62,388 nucleotides of DNA from an uncultured Succinivibrionaceae bacterium (GCA_944390105.1 CALXOV010000038.1:1-62388); one strand, 5' to 3'. Shown: positions 17,866 through 27,884, counted from the first letter of the stretch. Made by a program: numbers and translations. Notes: generated from the sequence alone by a model not told the origin.

Positions 17866-18993
17866 ATGCTCTTAGCTAAGAGTGCTTCGCATACGTCGGG
17901 TAAACGCATTGTCATTAAATTAGGCACCAGCACGCTGACCACCGGTAGTCCGCATTTAAACCGTGCCCAGATGCTAGAGATTGTGCGCGCTGCCGCTAAG
18001 CTACAGGCGCAGGGCCATCAAATTTTAGTGGTGTCCTCCGGCGCTATGGCAGCCGGGCGCGAACTTTTAGGAGATCCGCGTCTGCCGGCACAGCTGAGCT
18101 CAAAGCAGCTGTTAGCCTCGGTTGGGCAGGGGCGCCTGATTGAAGTATGGGAAAGCCTGTTTGCTATCTATGGTTTGCACATTGGGCAAATTCTGCTGAC
18201 GCGAGCGGATTTAGAGAGCCGCGAGCGCTATTTAAATGCGCGCGATACGCTAACTGCTATGCTTGAGCACGGTATTGTGCCGGTCATCAATGAAAATGAT
18301 GCGCTGTCTACACAGGAAATTCGCGTCGGCGACAATGATACCTTAGCGGCGATGACTGGGATTTTGGCCGGGGCCGATCTTATTATTCTGCTCACCGATC
18401 AGAAAGGTTTATATTCGGCCGATCCGCGGCATGATCCTGCGGCAAAGCTTATTGCACAGGTGACGGCAGTGGATGAGAATTTAATTAAGCTTGCCGGCGG
18501 TGCCGGCAGCTTACAGGGCACCGGCGGCATGGCAACAAAGGTGCAGGCGGCGAAACTTGCGCTTGAGGCAGGGATTGAACTTATTATTGCCTCCGGGCGC
18601 GACCCGTCCTTGTTGCTTGAGCTGGTTGCCGGGGGCGGGGAGGGTACGCGTTTTGTGCCGCCTACTGCCGGCGCGCAGGCGCGTAAGCTGTGGCTGGCGG
18701 CGCTCAGTCCGGTCGGCACGCTGCAGGTGGATGCCGGCGCTGCGGCGGCGCTACGCGAACATGGCTCTAGCCTTTTGCCCTCGGGCATCTTGCTGGTATA
18801 CGGCAGCTTTGCGCGCGGCAGCGCGGTACGCATTGTGGACCCGGCAGGGCATGCCTTGGCGCAAGGGCTTACCCGCTACAGCGCAGAGGATTTACGGCGC
18901 ATTCAGGGGCGGCGCTCAGATGAGATTGTGCCGCGCTTGGGGTATTCGCGTGGCGCTGCGGCAATCCATCGCGATGATTTAGTGCTGTTATAG
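17866..18993 (+). CDS. proB: Glutamate 5-kinase ProB
   Basis: ProB phosphorylates glutamate to gamma-glutamyl phosphate, the first step of proline synthesis. The 375-residue protein has an amino-acid-kinase domain (VIKLGTSTLT, VSSGAMAAGRELL, VPVINENDALS, VGDNDTLAAM, GTGGMATKVQAA) and a C-terminal PUA domain from about residue 280. The kinase domain normally carries feedback inhibition by proline. It lies nine bases after frsA and twelve before proA, forming an operon. Confidence 0.96.
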   Translation: MLLAKSASHTSGKRIVIKLGTSTLTTGSPHLNRAQMLEIVRAAAKLQAQGHQILVVSSGAMAAGRELLGDPRLPAQLSSKQLLASVGQGRLIEVWESLFAIYGLHIGQILLTRADLESRERYLNARDTLTAMLEHGIVPVINENDALSTQEIRVGDNDTLAAMTGILAGADLIILLTDQKGLYSADPRHDPAAKLIAQVTAVDENLIKLAGGAGSLQGTGGMATKVQAAKLALEAGIELIIASGRDPSLLLELVAGGGEGTRFVPPTAGAQARKLWLAALSPVGTLQVDAGAAAALREHGSSLLPSGILLVYGSFARGSAVRIVDPAGHALAQGLTRYSAEDLRRIQGRRSDEIVPRLGYSRGAAAIHRDDLVLL

Positions 18994-19005
18994 GGAGATG
19001 GTGGC

Positions 19006-20268
19006 ATGGAAAATATAGCAGAGCTGTGCCGTAAGGCGCAGACGGCCAGTCGGCAGACGGCGTTGCTGAGCACAGCGCAGAAAAATAAATTGCTCGCGGA
19101 GATGGCCGTAAAGCTCAATGCGCATCGCGCTGATATCATGGAAGCGAATGCTACCGATGTGAAGGCGGCGCAGGACAAGGGGCTGGCTGCGGCTTTAATC
19201 GATCGTCTAACCTTAACCTCGGCGCGTTTTGCTGAAATGGTGGCGGGAGTAGAACAGGTAGCGGCGTTGCCCGATCCGGTAGGGCGCAGCTATGATGGAC
19301 GCATCACGCCATACGGGCTTAATATCGTCAAGTATCGCGTGCCTTTGGGCGTCATCGGGGTCATTTATGAGGCGCGCCCTAATGTGACGGCCGATATTGC
19401 GGCCTTGTGTTTGAAATCAGGCAATGCCTGCGTGCTGCGCGGCGGCAAAGAGGCCATATGCACGAATCTTGCCATTTATCAGGCACTGCGTGAGGCTTTA
19501 CTAAAACAGGGGATAGATCCGGCCGCGATTACTTTTATAAAGCGCACTGACAGGGAAAGCGTCGAGGAGCTGCTTAAGCAGGACGCTTACCTTGATGTCA
19601 TCGTGCCGCGCGGCGGCGAGGCCTTGCATCGCTTCTGTCAGCAGCATTCGGCGATTCCGGTTATCGTCGGCGGCTTTGGGGTGAGCCATATCTACGCTGC
19701 GCCAAGTGCTGATATTGCCAAGGCGGTGCCGCTTATCATCAATGCCAAAGTGCAGAAGCCGGCGGCCTGCAATGCGCTAGATACGCTGTTAATAGCGACG
19801 CCGCTACTTGAGCCTTTATGCACGCGCCTAGCTGCACCGCTGGCAAAGCATCAGGTTAAGGTGCATGCGCATGGGCGCTGTTTTGACGTGCTGCAGCAGC
19901 TGCACTATCCGTATCTGTGCGCCGGCGTGGCGGAGGACTTTGATACAGAATGGCTGTCGCTGACGCTCAATATTGCTCCGGTCGCTAATGTACAGCAGGC
20001 TGCCGCCCATCTGCAGGCCCATCATGCGCAGCACTCGGATGCAATCTTAAGTAATGATCTGGCGGAAATTGATTTCTTTGTGCGCCGCGCCGGCTCGGCC
20101 TGTGTTTATGTCAATGCTTCAACGCGCTTTACTGACGGCGGACAGTTCGGTCTCGGCGCTGAGGTGGCAATTTCTACGCAGAAGCTGCATGCCCGCGGCC
20201 CGATGGCTTTAGAGGAGCTTACCACCTATCAATATGTGTGCCGCGGCGATTATCTGTGCCGCTCCTAG
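19006..20268 (+). CDS. proA: Glutamate-5-semialdehyde dehydrogenase ProA
   Basis: ProA reduces gamma-glutamyl phosphate to glutamate semialdehyde with NADPH, the second step of proline synthesis. The 420-residue protein shows the aldehyde-dehydrogenase-like fold with VIYEARPNVTADIAALCLKSGNA, LRGGKEA, the catalytic Cys255 in QKPAACNALDT, and a C-terminal FGLGAEVAISTQKLHARGPM. GGGAG precedes the ATG. ProB and ProA usually act as a complex to protect the labile intermediate. Confidence 0.96.
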   Translation: MENIAELCRKAQTASRQTALLSTAQKNKLLAEMAVKLNAHRADIMEANATDVKAAQDKGLAAALIDRLTLTSARFAEMVAGVEQVAALPDPVGRSYDGRITPYGLNIVKYRVPLGVIGVIYEARPNVTADIAALCLKSGNACVLRGGKEAICTNLAIYQALREALLKQGIDPAAITFIKRTDRESVEELLKQDAYLDVIVPRGGEALHRFCQQHSAIPVIVGGFGVSHIYAAPSADIAKAVPLIINAKVQKPAACNALDTLLIATPLLEPLCTRLAAPLAKHQVKVHAHGRCFDVLQQLHYPYLCAGVAEDFDTEWLSLTLNIAPVANVQQAAAHLQAHHAQHSDAILSNDLAEIDFFVRRAGSACVYVNASTRFTDGGQFGLGAEVAISTQKLHARGPMALEELTTYQYVCRGDYLCRS

Positions 20269-20359
20269 GCGCCATCGCCTCGCAGGGAGCAAAGCTTGTG
20301 CTGCAGATTTTCAGCCGCTGCGCCGGGTTAAACCGGCACAGCATGGTGCCGATATGGAT

Positions 20360-21805
20360 CTAGAGCTTTACCTGTTCAATGCGGTAGTTGCCGCCTGAAG
20401 TGGGGATGAAGCTTAAGCGATGAGTAATGCCGGCGGGCGCATCTTCCTGATGATGCGACACGAACAGCATGCTGGTGCGCCCATGCTCCATAAAGTAGGT
20501 TAAAAAGCCGCGCACCAAGGCTCGCCCAAAGGCATCCAGCCCCTGCAGCGGCTCATCTAAGATAAGCAGCGGCGGGTTTTTCACTAAGGCACGGACGATG
20601 AGCAACAGCCGCTGCTGACCAAAGGATAAGGTCTTAAAGGACGCATGCTCCTTGTGTTGCAGATTGATAAGCGCAAGCCACTGCCGTGCCAGCTTGAGCT
20701 CTTCATCGCCAGGGTGCTGATACAGGCCAATGCTGTCGTAAAAACCTGAGAGCACTACATTGATGACGGGGGCGCTGACGCGGTAGTCAAGATGCAAAGC
20801 GCCTGAGACATAACCGAAAAATTTCTTAATATCCCAAATGCTTTCGCCGCTGCCGCGCTTAATGCCGCAGATGGTTACGTCATTGACGTACACCAGCGGA
20901 TTGTCGCCGGTAATGAGCGAGAGCAAGGTAGACTTGCCAGCTCCGTTAGGTCCTGTGATCTGCCAATGTTCGCCGCGCTTTAGCGTAAAAGTCAGATCGC
21001 AAAGCACCGGACGATCATAGCTGACATTTACATGCTTAAGGCTCACTAAGGTATCTGCAACGGGCAGAAGAGCAAGCTTAGCTGGAGCGTGCGGTAGGGT
21101 TTGCGGGGTTAAGGTTCCGCAGAACAGCAGTGCGCGCGCCTCCTCATCTTTTTCAATGATTTCGCGGGCAGCTAGCTTGACGATGGACAGGTCGGCAATA
21201 ATGCCCAAGGCGCTTAACTCAGGGGGAATTTCATCCGGGCGATTGACGATAAGCACTATAGGTACTTCGTAGCAGCGATGCACGTAGTTTATGATTTCAA
21301 GCAAATCCTGGCGTGTTGCTACATCAAGCGCATCAAAGGGGGTATCCAAGACTAATAAATCAGGTTTTGCCCCCAAGGCTTTGACCAAGAGCATGCGCCG
21401 GCCCTCACCGCCTGATAAGGTGCGGATCGGACGCTTGAGCAGCGGCGCGGCATGCAGGGCAATTACGGCTTCATGGACGCTTTTGGGGTCAAGGCCTTGC
21501 AGCAGATCTTCACCGGTGATGCCAAGTTCTTCCTTGGCATTAGCGGTATCGGTATTGCGCATGGCAAAGTCAGCGGCAAACAGTGCCTGCTGTTTTTCAA
21601 AGGAGACAAGCTCGGCATGTACCTGCTGCGGAGCGGTGCCGGAGATGAGCTTGAGCTCGCCGGCAAGCGCCCGGGCTATAGCGCTCTTGCCGCTGCCGTT
21701 CTGACCGATTAAGGTGACTAGCGCATGGGGCGGCAGCTGTAGTTGGGGAATAGATACGGTTAGCTTATCGGTTAAATAAAATTGAGCATTAACAAATTCA
21801 AGCAT
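20360..21805 (-). CDS. modF: ModF-like tandem ABC ATPase
   Basis: A soluble protein of 481 residues with two ABC ATPase domains. It closely resembles ModF (PhrA) of enterics, for example IWDIKKFFGYVSGALHLDYRVS and FVSHHQEDAPAGITHRL. Domain 1 has Walker A GQNGSGKSA and signature LSGGEGRR, but Walker B ends LVLDTPFD, with Thr in place of the catalytic Glu. Domain 2 is intact: GPNGAGKST, LSFGQQR, LLILDEP. No membrane segments or transporter partners are nearby. ModF was named from linkage to molybdate genes, and its real role is unclear. The start at 21805 was set by homology; upstream in-frame codons look non-coding. Confidence 0.85.
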   Translation of the reverse strand: MLEFVNAQFYLTDKLTVSIPQLQLPPHALVTLIGQNGSGKSAIARALAGELKLISGTAPQQVHAELVSFEKQQALFAADFAMRNTDTANAKEELGITGEDLLQGLDPKSVHEAVIALHAAPLLKRPIRTLSGGEGRRMLLVKALGAKPDLLVLDTPFDALDVATRQDLLEIINYVHRCYEVPIVLIVNRPDEIPPELSALGIIADLSIVKLAAREIIEKDEEARALLFCGTLTPQTLPHAPAKLALLPVADTLVSLKHVNVSYDRPVLCDLTFTLKRGEHWQITGPNGAGKSTLLSLITGDNPLVYVNDVTICGIKRGSGESIWDIKKFFGYVSGALHLDYRVSAPVINVVLSGFYDSIGLYQHPGDEELKLARQWLALINLQHKEHASFKTLSFGQQRLLLIVRALVKNPPLLILDEPLQGLDAFGRALVRGFLTYFMEHGRTSMLFVSHHQEDAPAGITHRLSFIPTSGGNYRIEQVKL

Positions 21806-21981
21806 AATGCGTGGTCCATGTTTCGCGAAAAAATTCGATCCTGCTCCAGCTTTGCAATTAAAGTTGAGTACTTTTGTGATGCCGGAGGCAAAATCATAAG
21901 ATTTTCTGTCACGGCAGGGGAAATATCCTTTAATTTTAGAGTGGGATAATAGCACGCGGCTTGAGTGCCTAAGGATGCCAC

Positions 21982-22905
21982 ATGAAGAAAATTGATAAGT
22001 TTAGAATCTTAGTCCTGTTAAAACCGGGCGATAATCAACCGGCTATTGAGCGCGCCAATGAATTTGCCCGTTTTATGCCGGATATTGAAGTGACGGCCTG
22101 CCGCATCGTCAATGACTTTGATGAAGTAACTAAGCAGAGTCTAGAACAGCAGATGCTGCGCGAATTAAGCGCTATTGCAAAGAGTCATCCCAATATTCAG
22201 CATTTTGTGCCGAAAATACTCTTTGCCAAGAATGTACCTGAAGCCTTTGTGCAGGAGGCGGCGGCCGGTGACTATACTATGGCGATTATTTCGGCCAATC
22301 GCCGCCAGAAGATAAAAGATCTCTTTATTTCAACCATTGACAGTCAGGTGATGCGCAGCATTTCCATTCCGCTTTTGGTGGTTAAAGATGCCAATGCGCC
22401 GCAGCGCCTTGAGCGCGTGATCCTGTTGGCCATCGATTTTGAAGAGGATAATCATGACCGGCAGCTTGACGAAGTCCTCTTTCAGGCCGCCAAAATCTTT
22501 GCCGATGAATTCAACGGGGAAATTCATGTGGCCAACTGCGTGTCGCCGCTCAATCGCGGTTACATGGGCGGCAATTCCTCGCCCTCGAAGATGTTAAGTC
22601 CTAACGCACATCAGCGCCGCAGCGATATCCATCAGGCCTTCCTTGATGAATATGCCAAGCGTCATGGCATTGACCTCGCGCATACGCATGTTGCTATCGG
22701 CCGCGTTGATGAGGAGATCCCGCGGCTGTGCGCGCAGCTTGAGGCGCGCATGGTGTGCATGGGCTCGGCCGCGCGCTCAGGACTGCTTTCGCCGATGAAC
22801 AGCTCGGCCTCTGAATTAGTGTTAGAGCAGATTAAAGGCGATATCTTTGTGGTCAATGACGCGCAGCGTTATTTTACCGATGAGGATTCCTCTGCTGAAA
22901 ATTAA
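21982..22905 (+). CDS. uspE: Universal stress protein E (tandem Usp domains)
   Basis: A 307-residue cytoplasmic protein made of two universal-stress domains (about 7-135 and 142-295), the arrangement of UspE (YdaA). The first domain begins RILVLLKPGDN and ends IPLLVVKD; the second begins RVILLAIDFEED and ends GDIFVVND. Family members respond to stress, starvation and motility signals through unknown chemistry. A GxGxxG-type ATP site is not obvious in either half. AAGGA precedes the ATG. It is divergent from modF across 176 bp. Confidence 0.85.
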   Translation: MKKIDKFRILVLLKPGDNQPAIERANEFARFMPDIEVTACRIVNDFDEVTKQSLEQQMLRELSAIAKSHPNIQHFVPKILFAKNVPEAFVQEAAAGDYTMAIISANRRQKIKDLFISTIDSQVMRSISIPLLVVKDANAPQRLERVILLAIDFEEDNHDRQLDEVLFQAAKIFADEFNGEIHVANCVSPLNRGYMGGNSSPSKMLSPNAHQRRSDIHQAFLDEYAKRHGIDLAHTHVAIGRVDEEIPRLCAQLEARMVCMGSAARSGLLSPMNSSASELVLEQIKGDIFVVNDAQRYFTDEDSSAEN

Positions 22906-23008
22906 GGCTGATGGGTAAAACCTTACAAGAAACTGCGCTGCCGTAAGCTTCTGCGGGTGAAGCCTAGGCGCTTTAGCTATCGGCGCTCTTTATGGCGCCG
23001 TGGGATGA

Positions 23009-23031
23009 CGGGAGCTGCCGCTCCCGTTTTT
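23009..23031 (+). terminator. Intrinsic terminator after uspE
   Basis: CGGGAGC (23009-23015), loop TGCC, GCTCCCG (23020-23026) and a T-run (23027-23031). It sits just before the ychF stop on the other strand, so it separates two converging transcripts. A second hairpin (CGGCGC..GCGCCG, 22981-23000) lies immediately upstream. Confidence 0.8.
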
Positions 23032-23033
23032 AT

Positions 23034-24128
23034 TTAGACATTAAATAAGAACTCGAATAAATCGCCGTCCTGCACAATATAGTCTTTACCTTCAGAGCGC
23101 AGTTTGCCGGCTTCTTTAGCGCCGGCCTCGCCGCCGTATTTAATGAAGTCGTCATAGGCGATGGTTTGCGCGCGGATAAAGCCGCGCTCAAAATCCGAGT
23201 GAATTTTGCCCGCAGCCTGCGGCGCGGTGGCGCCGACCTTAACTGTCCATGCGCGAACTTCCTTAGGGCCTGCGGTAAAGAAGGTCTGCAGACCAAGTAG
23301 CTTGTAGCCGGCGCGAATGACGCGGTTAAGCCCAGGCTCGCTCAGGCCCAAGCTTTCCATGAACTCGGCGCGATCGGCCTCCTCCATGGAGGCTAAATCG
23401 GCTTCAATGGCTGCCGAGACCGGTACCGCCACCGAATGTTCGCGCGCAGCAAGCGCACGCACCGCATCTAAGTACGGATTATTTTCAAAGCCGTCTTCGG
23501 CCACATTGGCAATGTACATGACCGGCTTTAAAGTTAAAAAGGCAAAGCTCTTTAAGGCGGCCAGATCTTCTTTGGTGAAGCTCAGCTCACGCAGCATCCT
23601 CCCCTGCTCAAGGGCCGGCAGACATTTTTCCAGCGCAGTAACCTGCGCTAAGGCCTCTTTATCTCCGCCCGTACGCGCGCGCTTTTCGAGGCGATTTAAA
23701 GCTTTCTCGCACACCTCAAGATCCGCTAACGCAAGCTCGGTATTAATGACGGAAATATCCTCAGTCGGGTTGACCTTGCCGGCCACATGAATCACGTTGG
23801 GGTCATCAAAGCAGCGCACCACATGGGCAATCGCGTCAGTTTCACGGATATTCATTAAAAACTGATTGCCAAGACCCTCACCTTTGGAGGCTCCTTTTAC
23901 TAAGCCGGCAATATCCACAAATTCCATGGCAGTAGGCACGATCTTAGCCGGCTTGACGATAGCGGCGATGGCCTCAAGGCGTGGATCGGGGACTGGTACA
24001 ATGCCGGTATTGGGCTCAATGGTGCAGAAAGGGAAATTTTCCGCTGCAATTCCGGCCTTAGTTAACGCATTGAATAAAGTAGATTTGCCGACGTTAGGCA
24101 GGCCGACGATGCCGCAGTTAAAACCCAT
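23034..24128 (-). CDS. ychF: Redox-regulated ATPase YchF
   Basis: YchF belongs to the Obg-related P-loop proteins but prefers ATP. It binds ribosomes and affects stress responses and translation. The 364-residue protein has [38 protein letters not shown] and a C-terminal TGS domain ([18 protein letters not shown]). It starts two bases after the pth stop, as in many Gammaproteobacteria where pth-ychF form an operon. Confidence 0.96.
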   Translation of the reverse strand: MGFNCGIVGLPNVGKSTLFNALTKAGIAAENFPFCTIEPNTGIVPVPDPRLEAIAAIVKPAKIVPTAMEFVDIAGLVKGASKGEGLGNQFLMNIRETDAIAHVVRCFDDPNVIHVAGKVNPTEDISVINTELALADLEVCEKALNRLEKRARTGGDKEALAQVTALEKCLPALEQGRMLRELSFTKEDLAALKSFAFLTLKPVMYIANVAEDGFENNPYLDAVRALAAREHSVAVPVSAAIEADLASMEEADRAEFMESLGLSEPGLNRVIRAGYKLLGLQTFFTAGPKEVRAWTVKVGATAPQAAGKIHSDFERGFIRAQTIAYDDFIKYGGEAGAKEAGKLRSEGKDYIVQDGDLFEFLFNV

Positions 24129-24130
24129 GA

Positions 24131-24736
24131 TTAAACCTCCGCAAAGCCGCTTGGCTTAAAAGAATTGATAAAGGAAGCCGCCCGTTCTGCTCCTTTGGTC
24201 AGGAGCAAAGTGATGCCCTCTAAGGCATGCTCGCCGGCTTCGGCAATTAAGGCGCGCTCGGCAGGGGCTGGACGCCCTAACACAAAATTAATCGTGTCGC
24301 GCGCGGGGTCTTTGCCGATGCCGATACGCAGACGATAAAAATCCTGACTGCCGCCTAAACTTGCCGCAATGCTTTTAAGCCCGTTGTGACCGGCAAGGCC
24401 TCCGCCGAATTTTAAGCGCACATGGCCAGGCGGCAGATCCATTTCATCATGCAGCACCAAGACTTCACTCGGGGCGAGACGATAGAAAGTGCACAGCGCG
24501 CCGACGCATTGACCCGATAAATTCATTAAGGTGGTAGGAAAGGCCAGCCGCACATCCGCTCCGGCCACGTTGCCGCGGCCGATTTGCCCGTGAAAGCGCT
24601 TGTCATCACTAAGGGCAATGCGGTATTTGTCAGCGAGCGCAAACAGCAGATCGCAGCCGCAGTTATGACGGGTGCCCTGATATTTGGTTCCGATATTGCC
24701 CAGACCTACAATTAATTTAATTTCCGATGCGGCCAA
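24131..24736 (-). CDS. pth: Peptidyl-tRNA hydrolase Pth
   Basis: Pth releases peptides from prematurely dropped peptidyl-tRNA. The 201-residue protein has [20 protein letters not shown] with the catalytic His (about residue 24), [23 protein letters not shown] with the catalytic Asp, and [12 protein letters not shown]. Its start overlaps the folK coding end by 20 bases, so the two are translationally linked. Confidence 0.95.
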   Translation of the reverse strand: MAASEIKLIVGLGNIGTKYQGTRHNCGCDLLFALADKYRIALSDDKRFHGQIGRGNVAGADVRLAFPTTLMNLSGQCVGALCTFYRLAPSEVLVLHDEMDLPPGHVRLKFGGGLAGHNGLKSIAASLGGSQDFYRLRIGIGKDPARDTINFVLGRPAPAERALIAEAGEHALEGITLLLTKGAERAASFINSFKPSGFAEV

Positions 24737-25211
24737 TCTTTACTACCTCAGCTAAAGCCGCGGCGCTTAAGGCGCGGCAGGCGGCGCTGACGCTAAGCTT
24801 AGGCGTCAGCATAAAATTAGGTGCAATTTCATTTAACGGCACTAGCACAAAGGCACGCTCGCACGCGCGCGGATGGGGCAAGCTCAGCTCGGGGCTGTTC
24901 TGTACCACATTGCCATAGGCAATCATATCAAGGTCGAGCGTACGCGGCCCCCAATGCACGAGGCGCTGGCGCCCGGCAGCAAGTTCTAGCGCCTGCAGCC
25001 GATGCAGCAGCTCAAGCGGCGCCAGCTGGGTATCAAGCTGCAGTGCGGCATTTAAAAAATCCGGCTGCGCAGTAAAACCGACGGGTTTAGTGCGATAGAG
25101 CGCAGATTGTGCCTGCACCTGTCCAAGCTGTGCAATGCCGGATACGGCAGCCTGCAGCAACTGCCGGCTATCGCCTAAGTTGGAGCCTAGGCTGATGAGT
25201 ACAGTAGGCAC
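24717..25211 (-). CDS. folK: HPPK, 6-hydroxymethyl-dihydropterin pyrophosphokinase FolK
   Basis: FolK transfers pyrophosphate from ATP to hydroxymethyl-dihydropterin in folate synthesis. The 164-residue sequence has ISLGSNLGDS at the start, YRTKPVGFTAQPDFLNAAL, GRQRLVHWGPRTLDLDMIAYG (the metal-binding DLD motif) and LPHPRACERAFVLVPL. It lies four bases downstream of pcnB and overlaps pth. The pcnB-folK order is common in this class. Confidence 0.95.
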   Translation of the reverse strand: MPTVLISLGSNLGDSRQLLQAAVSGIAQLGQVQAQSALYRTKPVGFTAQPDFLNAALQLDTQLAPLELLHRLQALELAAGRQRLVHWGPRTLDLDMIAYGNVVQNSPELSLPHPRACERAFVLVPLNEIAPNFMLTPKLSVSAACRALSAAALAEVVKIGRIGN

Positions 25212-25215
25212 CGGT

Positions 25216-26670
25216 TTACGGCTCCAGATTCATGGCCGCACGCCAAGCGCGGGCGCGCGCTAAGCGCTCCTGGCGCTCTTTGGCATTATCGCTGCCAAAC
25301 TCTTCCTGTGCTGCGGTGAGCAGATCGGCCTGCTGGGCCTTGCTCAAAGGCAGCGCTTGTGCTTTTTCTTCCTTGCGCCGCTTGCTCTTGCTGCGCCGGG
25401 ATTTGCGCCTATCTTGGCGCTGCTTGAGGCGTTCGTCTTTTAAGGCCTTAGCTTTGACAAAACGCTCCTGCGCCTCATCGTAATAGTGCTGCCAGAACTT
25501 AACGTAGGGAATGATCTCAGGCTCAAATTGCGCGCGCAGCTTTATCATGTCAAAGGCGGCACGGAACAGTCCTTGCTGGGCAACGCTTTCAATTTGCGAG
25601 GCCTGCAGCTCATCGTCAGTTATCTGATAAACCAGATGGATCAGGCGCTTGATATCAGCGGTAATCACCGCCGGGATAGCAGTGACGCTGTGCTGCGCCG
25701 TCAGTGCGCGGAGGCAGGCTTCTTCGACTAAATACGATGTAGACGGTGCTTTGGGGGAGGATTGATAGCGCACTTTTAAATCGTACACCAATTTTTCAAT
25801 CTTCGGCCACAAAAAGACCGTATAGAGAAAATGCGGCTTATTGCGCTTTTGCAGCAGGGTACGCTGATCGGAACTGGTCAGGGCGTACTCAAGGAAGCTG
25901 TCAAATTTAGGGGTGCCGATAAAGTCTTCTTGACCGGGGAACAGTAGCTGCAGAATGTTGTAGCGCTTAAGCTCACGATAGCTTTGCAGACCATGGCCGG
26001 TTAAAAAGAGCTTATTGACCTCATCAAACATGCGCGCATTGGAGATGTTCAAGAGCAGCGGAGCTAGCCGCGAAAGCGGCTCTTCGGTGCGTTTGGCAAG
26101 CTTAAAGCCCAGTTTGGCCTTAAAGCGCAGCGCGCGGATCATGCGTACCGGATCTTCTTGATAGCGTTTGTCCGGATCGCCGATGATGTCGATAACGCCG
26201 TGCGTTAAATCATACAGACCGCCGTGGAAATCTAGCAATGAGAAATTATCAATGTCGTAATAGATGGCATTGATGGTAAAGTCACGGCGCTGCGCATCAT
26301 CTTCAATCGAAGTTCCGTAGCTGTTATCGCGCACTATCATGCCGTCGCGGCTTTGTACCGCATCATCGCTGTCGGTGCGGAAGGTGGTAACTTCAATGAT
26401 TTCGCTGCCGTAGACCACATGCACAATCTTAAAGCGTCGCCCGATGATGCGTGAGTTAGTAAACAGGCGATGCACCTGATCTGGCCGCGCATTGGTTGAA
26501 ATGTCAAAATCCTTGGGGGCCTTGCCCAAGAGTAGATCCCGCACGCAGCCGCCGACTAAATAGGCTTTAAAGCCGGCATCGCGCAGCCGGTATAGAGTGC
26601 GCAACGCCGCTGCGGAAATGTTTTTGCGGGAAATGGAGTGCTGCGAGCGCTCTAAGGTTAAAAGCGCCAT
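25216..26670 (-). CDS. pcnB: Poly(A) polymerase I PcnB
   Basis: PcnB adds 3' poly(A) tails that mark RNA for decay, so it acts with the PNPase encoded later in the window. The 484-residue protein has the class II nucleotidyltransferase core: LVGGCVRDLLLGKAPKDFDIST (catalytic DFD), RRFKIVHVVYG, RRDFTINAIYY, and EDPVRMIRALRFKAKLGF. It ends in a very basic, Lys/Arg/Glu-rich tail of about 80 residues. The start lacks a strong ribosome binding site but agrees with the conserved HSISRKNIS beginning of the catalytic part. Confidence 0.93.
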   Translation of the reverse strand: MALLTLERSQHSISRKNISAAALRTLYRLRDAGFKAYLVGGCVRDLLLGKAPKDFDISTNARPDQVHRLFTNSRIIGRRFKIVHVVYGSEIIEVTTFRTDSDDAVQSRDGMIVRDNSYGTSIEDDAQRRDFTINAIYYDIDNFSLLDFHGGLYDLTHGVIDIIGDPDKRYQEDPVRMIRALRFKAKLGFKLAKRTEEPLSRLAPLLLNISNARMFDEVNKLFLTGHGLQSYRELKRYNILQLLFPGQEDFIGTPKFDSFLEYALTSSDQRTLLQKRNKPHFLYTVFLWPKIEKLVYDLKVRYQSSPKAPSTSYLVEEACLRALTAQHSVTAIPAVITADIKRLIHLVYQITDDELQASQIESVAQQGLFRAAFDMIKLRAQFEPEIIPYVKFWQHYYDEAQERFVKAKALKDERLKQRQDRRKSRRSKSKRRKEEKAQALPLSKAQQADLLTAAQEEFGSDNAKERQERLARARAWRAAMNLEP

Positions 26671-26853
26671 GCCGCGCTTTCGGACTTGAGCTTTATGCTG
26701 CTTTAAAATTTCATCCAGGCCGTAAAGTAGGGCAGAAATTTTCTTAATCCTCTTAAATACTCAAAAAATTATCGGCTGCGGCTGCCGCGTGGCGATGTGC
26801 AGCCCATGCAGACGTCTGCTGCCTCAAATGTGGGCTCAAAAAATAACCGCGCT

Positions 26854-26859
26854 ATTATA
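26854..26859 (-). promoter_or_regulatory. Putative -10 box of pcnB operon
   Basis: On the minus strand a perfect TATAAT (26859-26854), preceded directly by TG, lies about 185 bases before pcnB in the 271-bp gap after gluQ. No good -35 was seen. It would drive pcnB-folK-pth-ychF separately from gluQ. Confidence 0.4.
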
Positions 26860-26941
26860 CACCGCCTGCAGCTAAAACAGTACGTTATCCGCCGCCCTGT
26901 CGGCGACAGCTTGTGGCAGATAAAGGCAGCGCTAAGCGCGC

Positions 26942-27790
26942 TTAATCTATTTCAATATCGTGGCGCGCAATGGCATTAAGGTCAAAGCGCTGCGCGGCTT
27001 GCGGCCAGATTTCAGCTGGGGTGACTCCCTCAAGTCCGCGCGTATCTTGCCCTAGCAGTTTGAGGACCAACAATATAGCTTCGCTGGGTTGGTAGCGGCT
27101 TAAAATTGGCGCGGCATGGTTTTGTTTGGATAATTTGCCGCCGCCGCGGGCGGTAATGAGCGGCAGGTGGAGAAAACGCGGAGCTTTGGCACCTAAGAGT
27201 TCATAGAGATAAATCTGCAGCGGCGTTGAGGCAATCAGATCGCTGCCGCGCACTACCTCAGTGACGCCTTGGCGCAGATCGTCTACTACGCAGGCTAAAT
27301 TATAGGAATAAATGCCATCTGAGCGCTTTAAGATAAGACTGTCGGGGATGAGCGGCACATGAATTCGCCCTAAACGCTCATCAGTAAAATCGCGCAGAGC
27401 AGCACTGCACTGCAGGCGAATAGCGCGCCCGCGCTTGTATGGCAGGTGCAGTTCGCGGCAGGTGCAGGGGTGTTCGCGAATGGCGCGGCGGCTGCAGGCG
27501 CAAACAAAGGCCTGTCCGCTGTGGATTAAGGTCTCCACGGCTTGCGCATACGGATCTAAATCCGTGCTTTGAATTAGCACCGGCTCGGGAAAGGCAAAAC
27601 CTAAAGTCTTTAAATCGGCGATGATAGAGCCGGCGTATTCGGCTTTGCAGCGCGGCCGGTCAAGATCTTCAAGGCGCAATAGACAGCGACCGCCAGCCTG
27701 CAGGGCTCGCAGATAGGCTCCTGCGGCCGACAGCAGCGATCCTAAATGCAGTCTGCCCGATGGCGTGGGCGCAAAGCGGCCGCAGTACAT
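26942..27790 (-). CDS. gluQ: Glutamyl-Q tRNA(Asp) synthetase GluQ
   Basis: GluQ attaches glutamate to the queuosine at the wobble base of tRNA-Asp. It is a truncated glutamyl-tRNA synthetase lacking the anticodon-binding part. The 282-residue protein has YCGRFAPTPSGRLHLGSLLSA (HIGH-like), zinc-type cysteines in VCACSRRAIREHPCTC, and KLSKQNHA in the KMSKS position. The ORF is open 132 bases further upstream, but that extension has no family resemblance, so the start at 27790 was chosen. It follows dksA as in enterics. Confidence 0.9.
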   Translation of the reverse strand: MYCGRFAPTPSGRLHLGSLLSAAGAYLRALQAGGRCLLRLEDLDRPRCKAEYAGSIIADLKTLGFAFPEPVLIQSTDLDPYAQAVETLIHSGQAFVCACSRRAIREHPCTCRELHLPYKRGRAIRLQCSAALRDFTDERLGRIHVPLIPDSLILKRSDGIYSYNLACVVDDLRQGVTEVVRGSDLIASTPLQIYLYELLGAKAPRFLHLPLITARGGGKLSKQNHAAPILSRYQPSEAILLVLKLLGQDTRGLEGVTPAEIWPQAAQRFDLNAIARHDIEID

Positions 27791-27845
27791 GCCCAAAAAG
27801 TCTCTCCCCCATTGGCGGCAGGCGGTAGCCTGCGCTTGATATATA

Positions 27846-27884
27846 AAAACAGTGCCGGCACTCCGTTGATGACGGTATGCCGGC
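27846..27884 (-). terminator. Terminator after dksA
   Basis: On the minus strand GCCGGC (27884-27879) pairs with GCCGGC (27859-27854), with an inner ACGG/CCGT stem, and is followed by TGTTTTT. It lies between dksA and gluQ, so gluQ expression may need readthrough. Confidence 0.55.
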
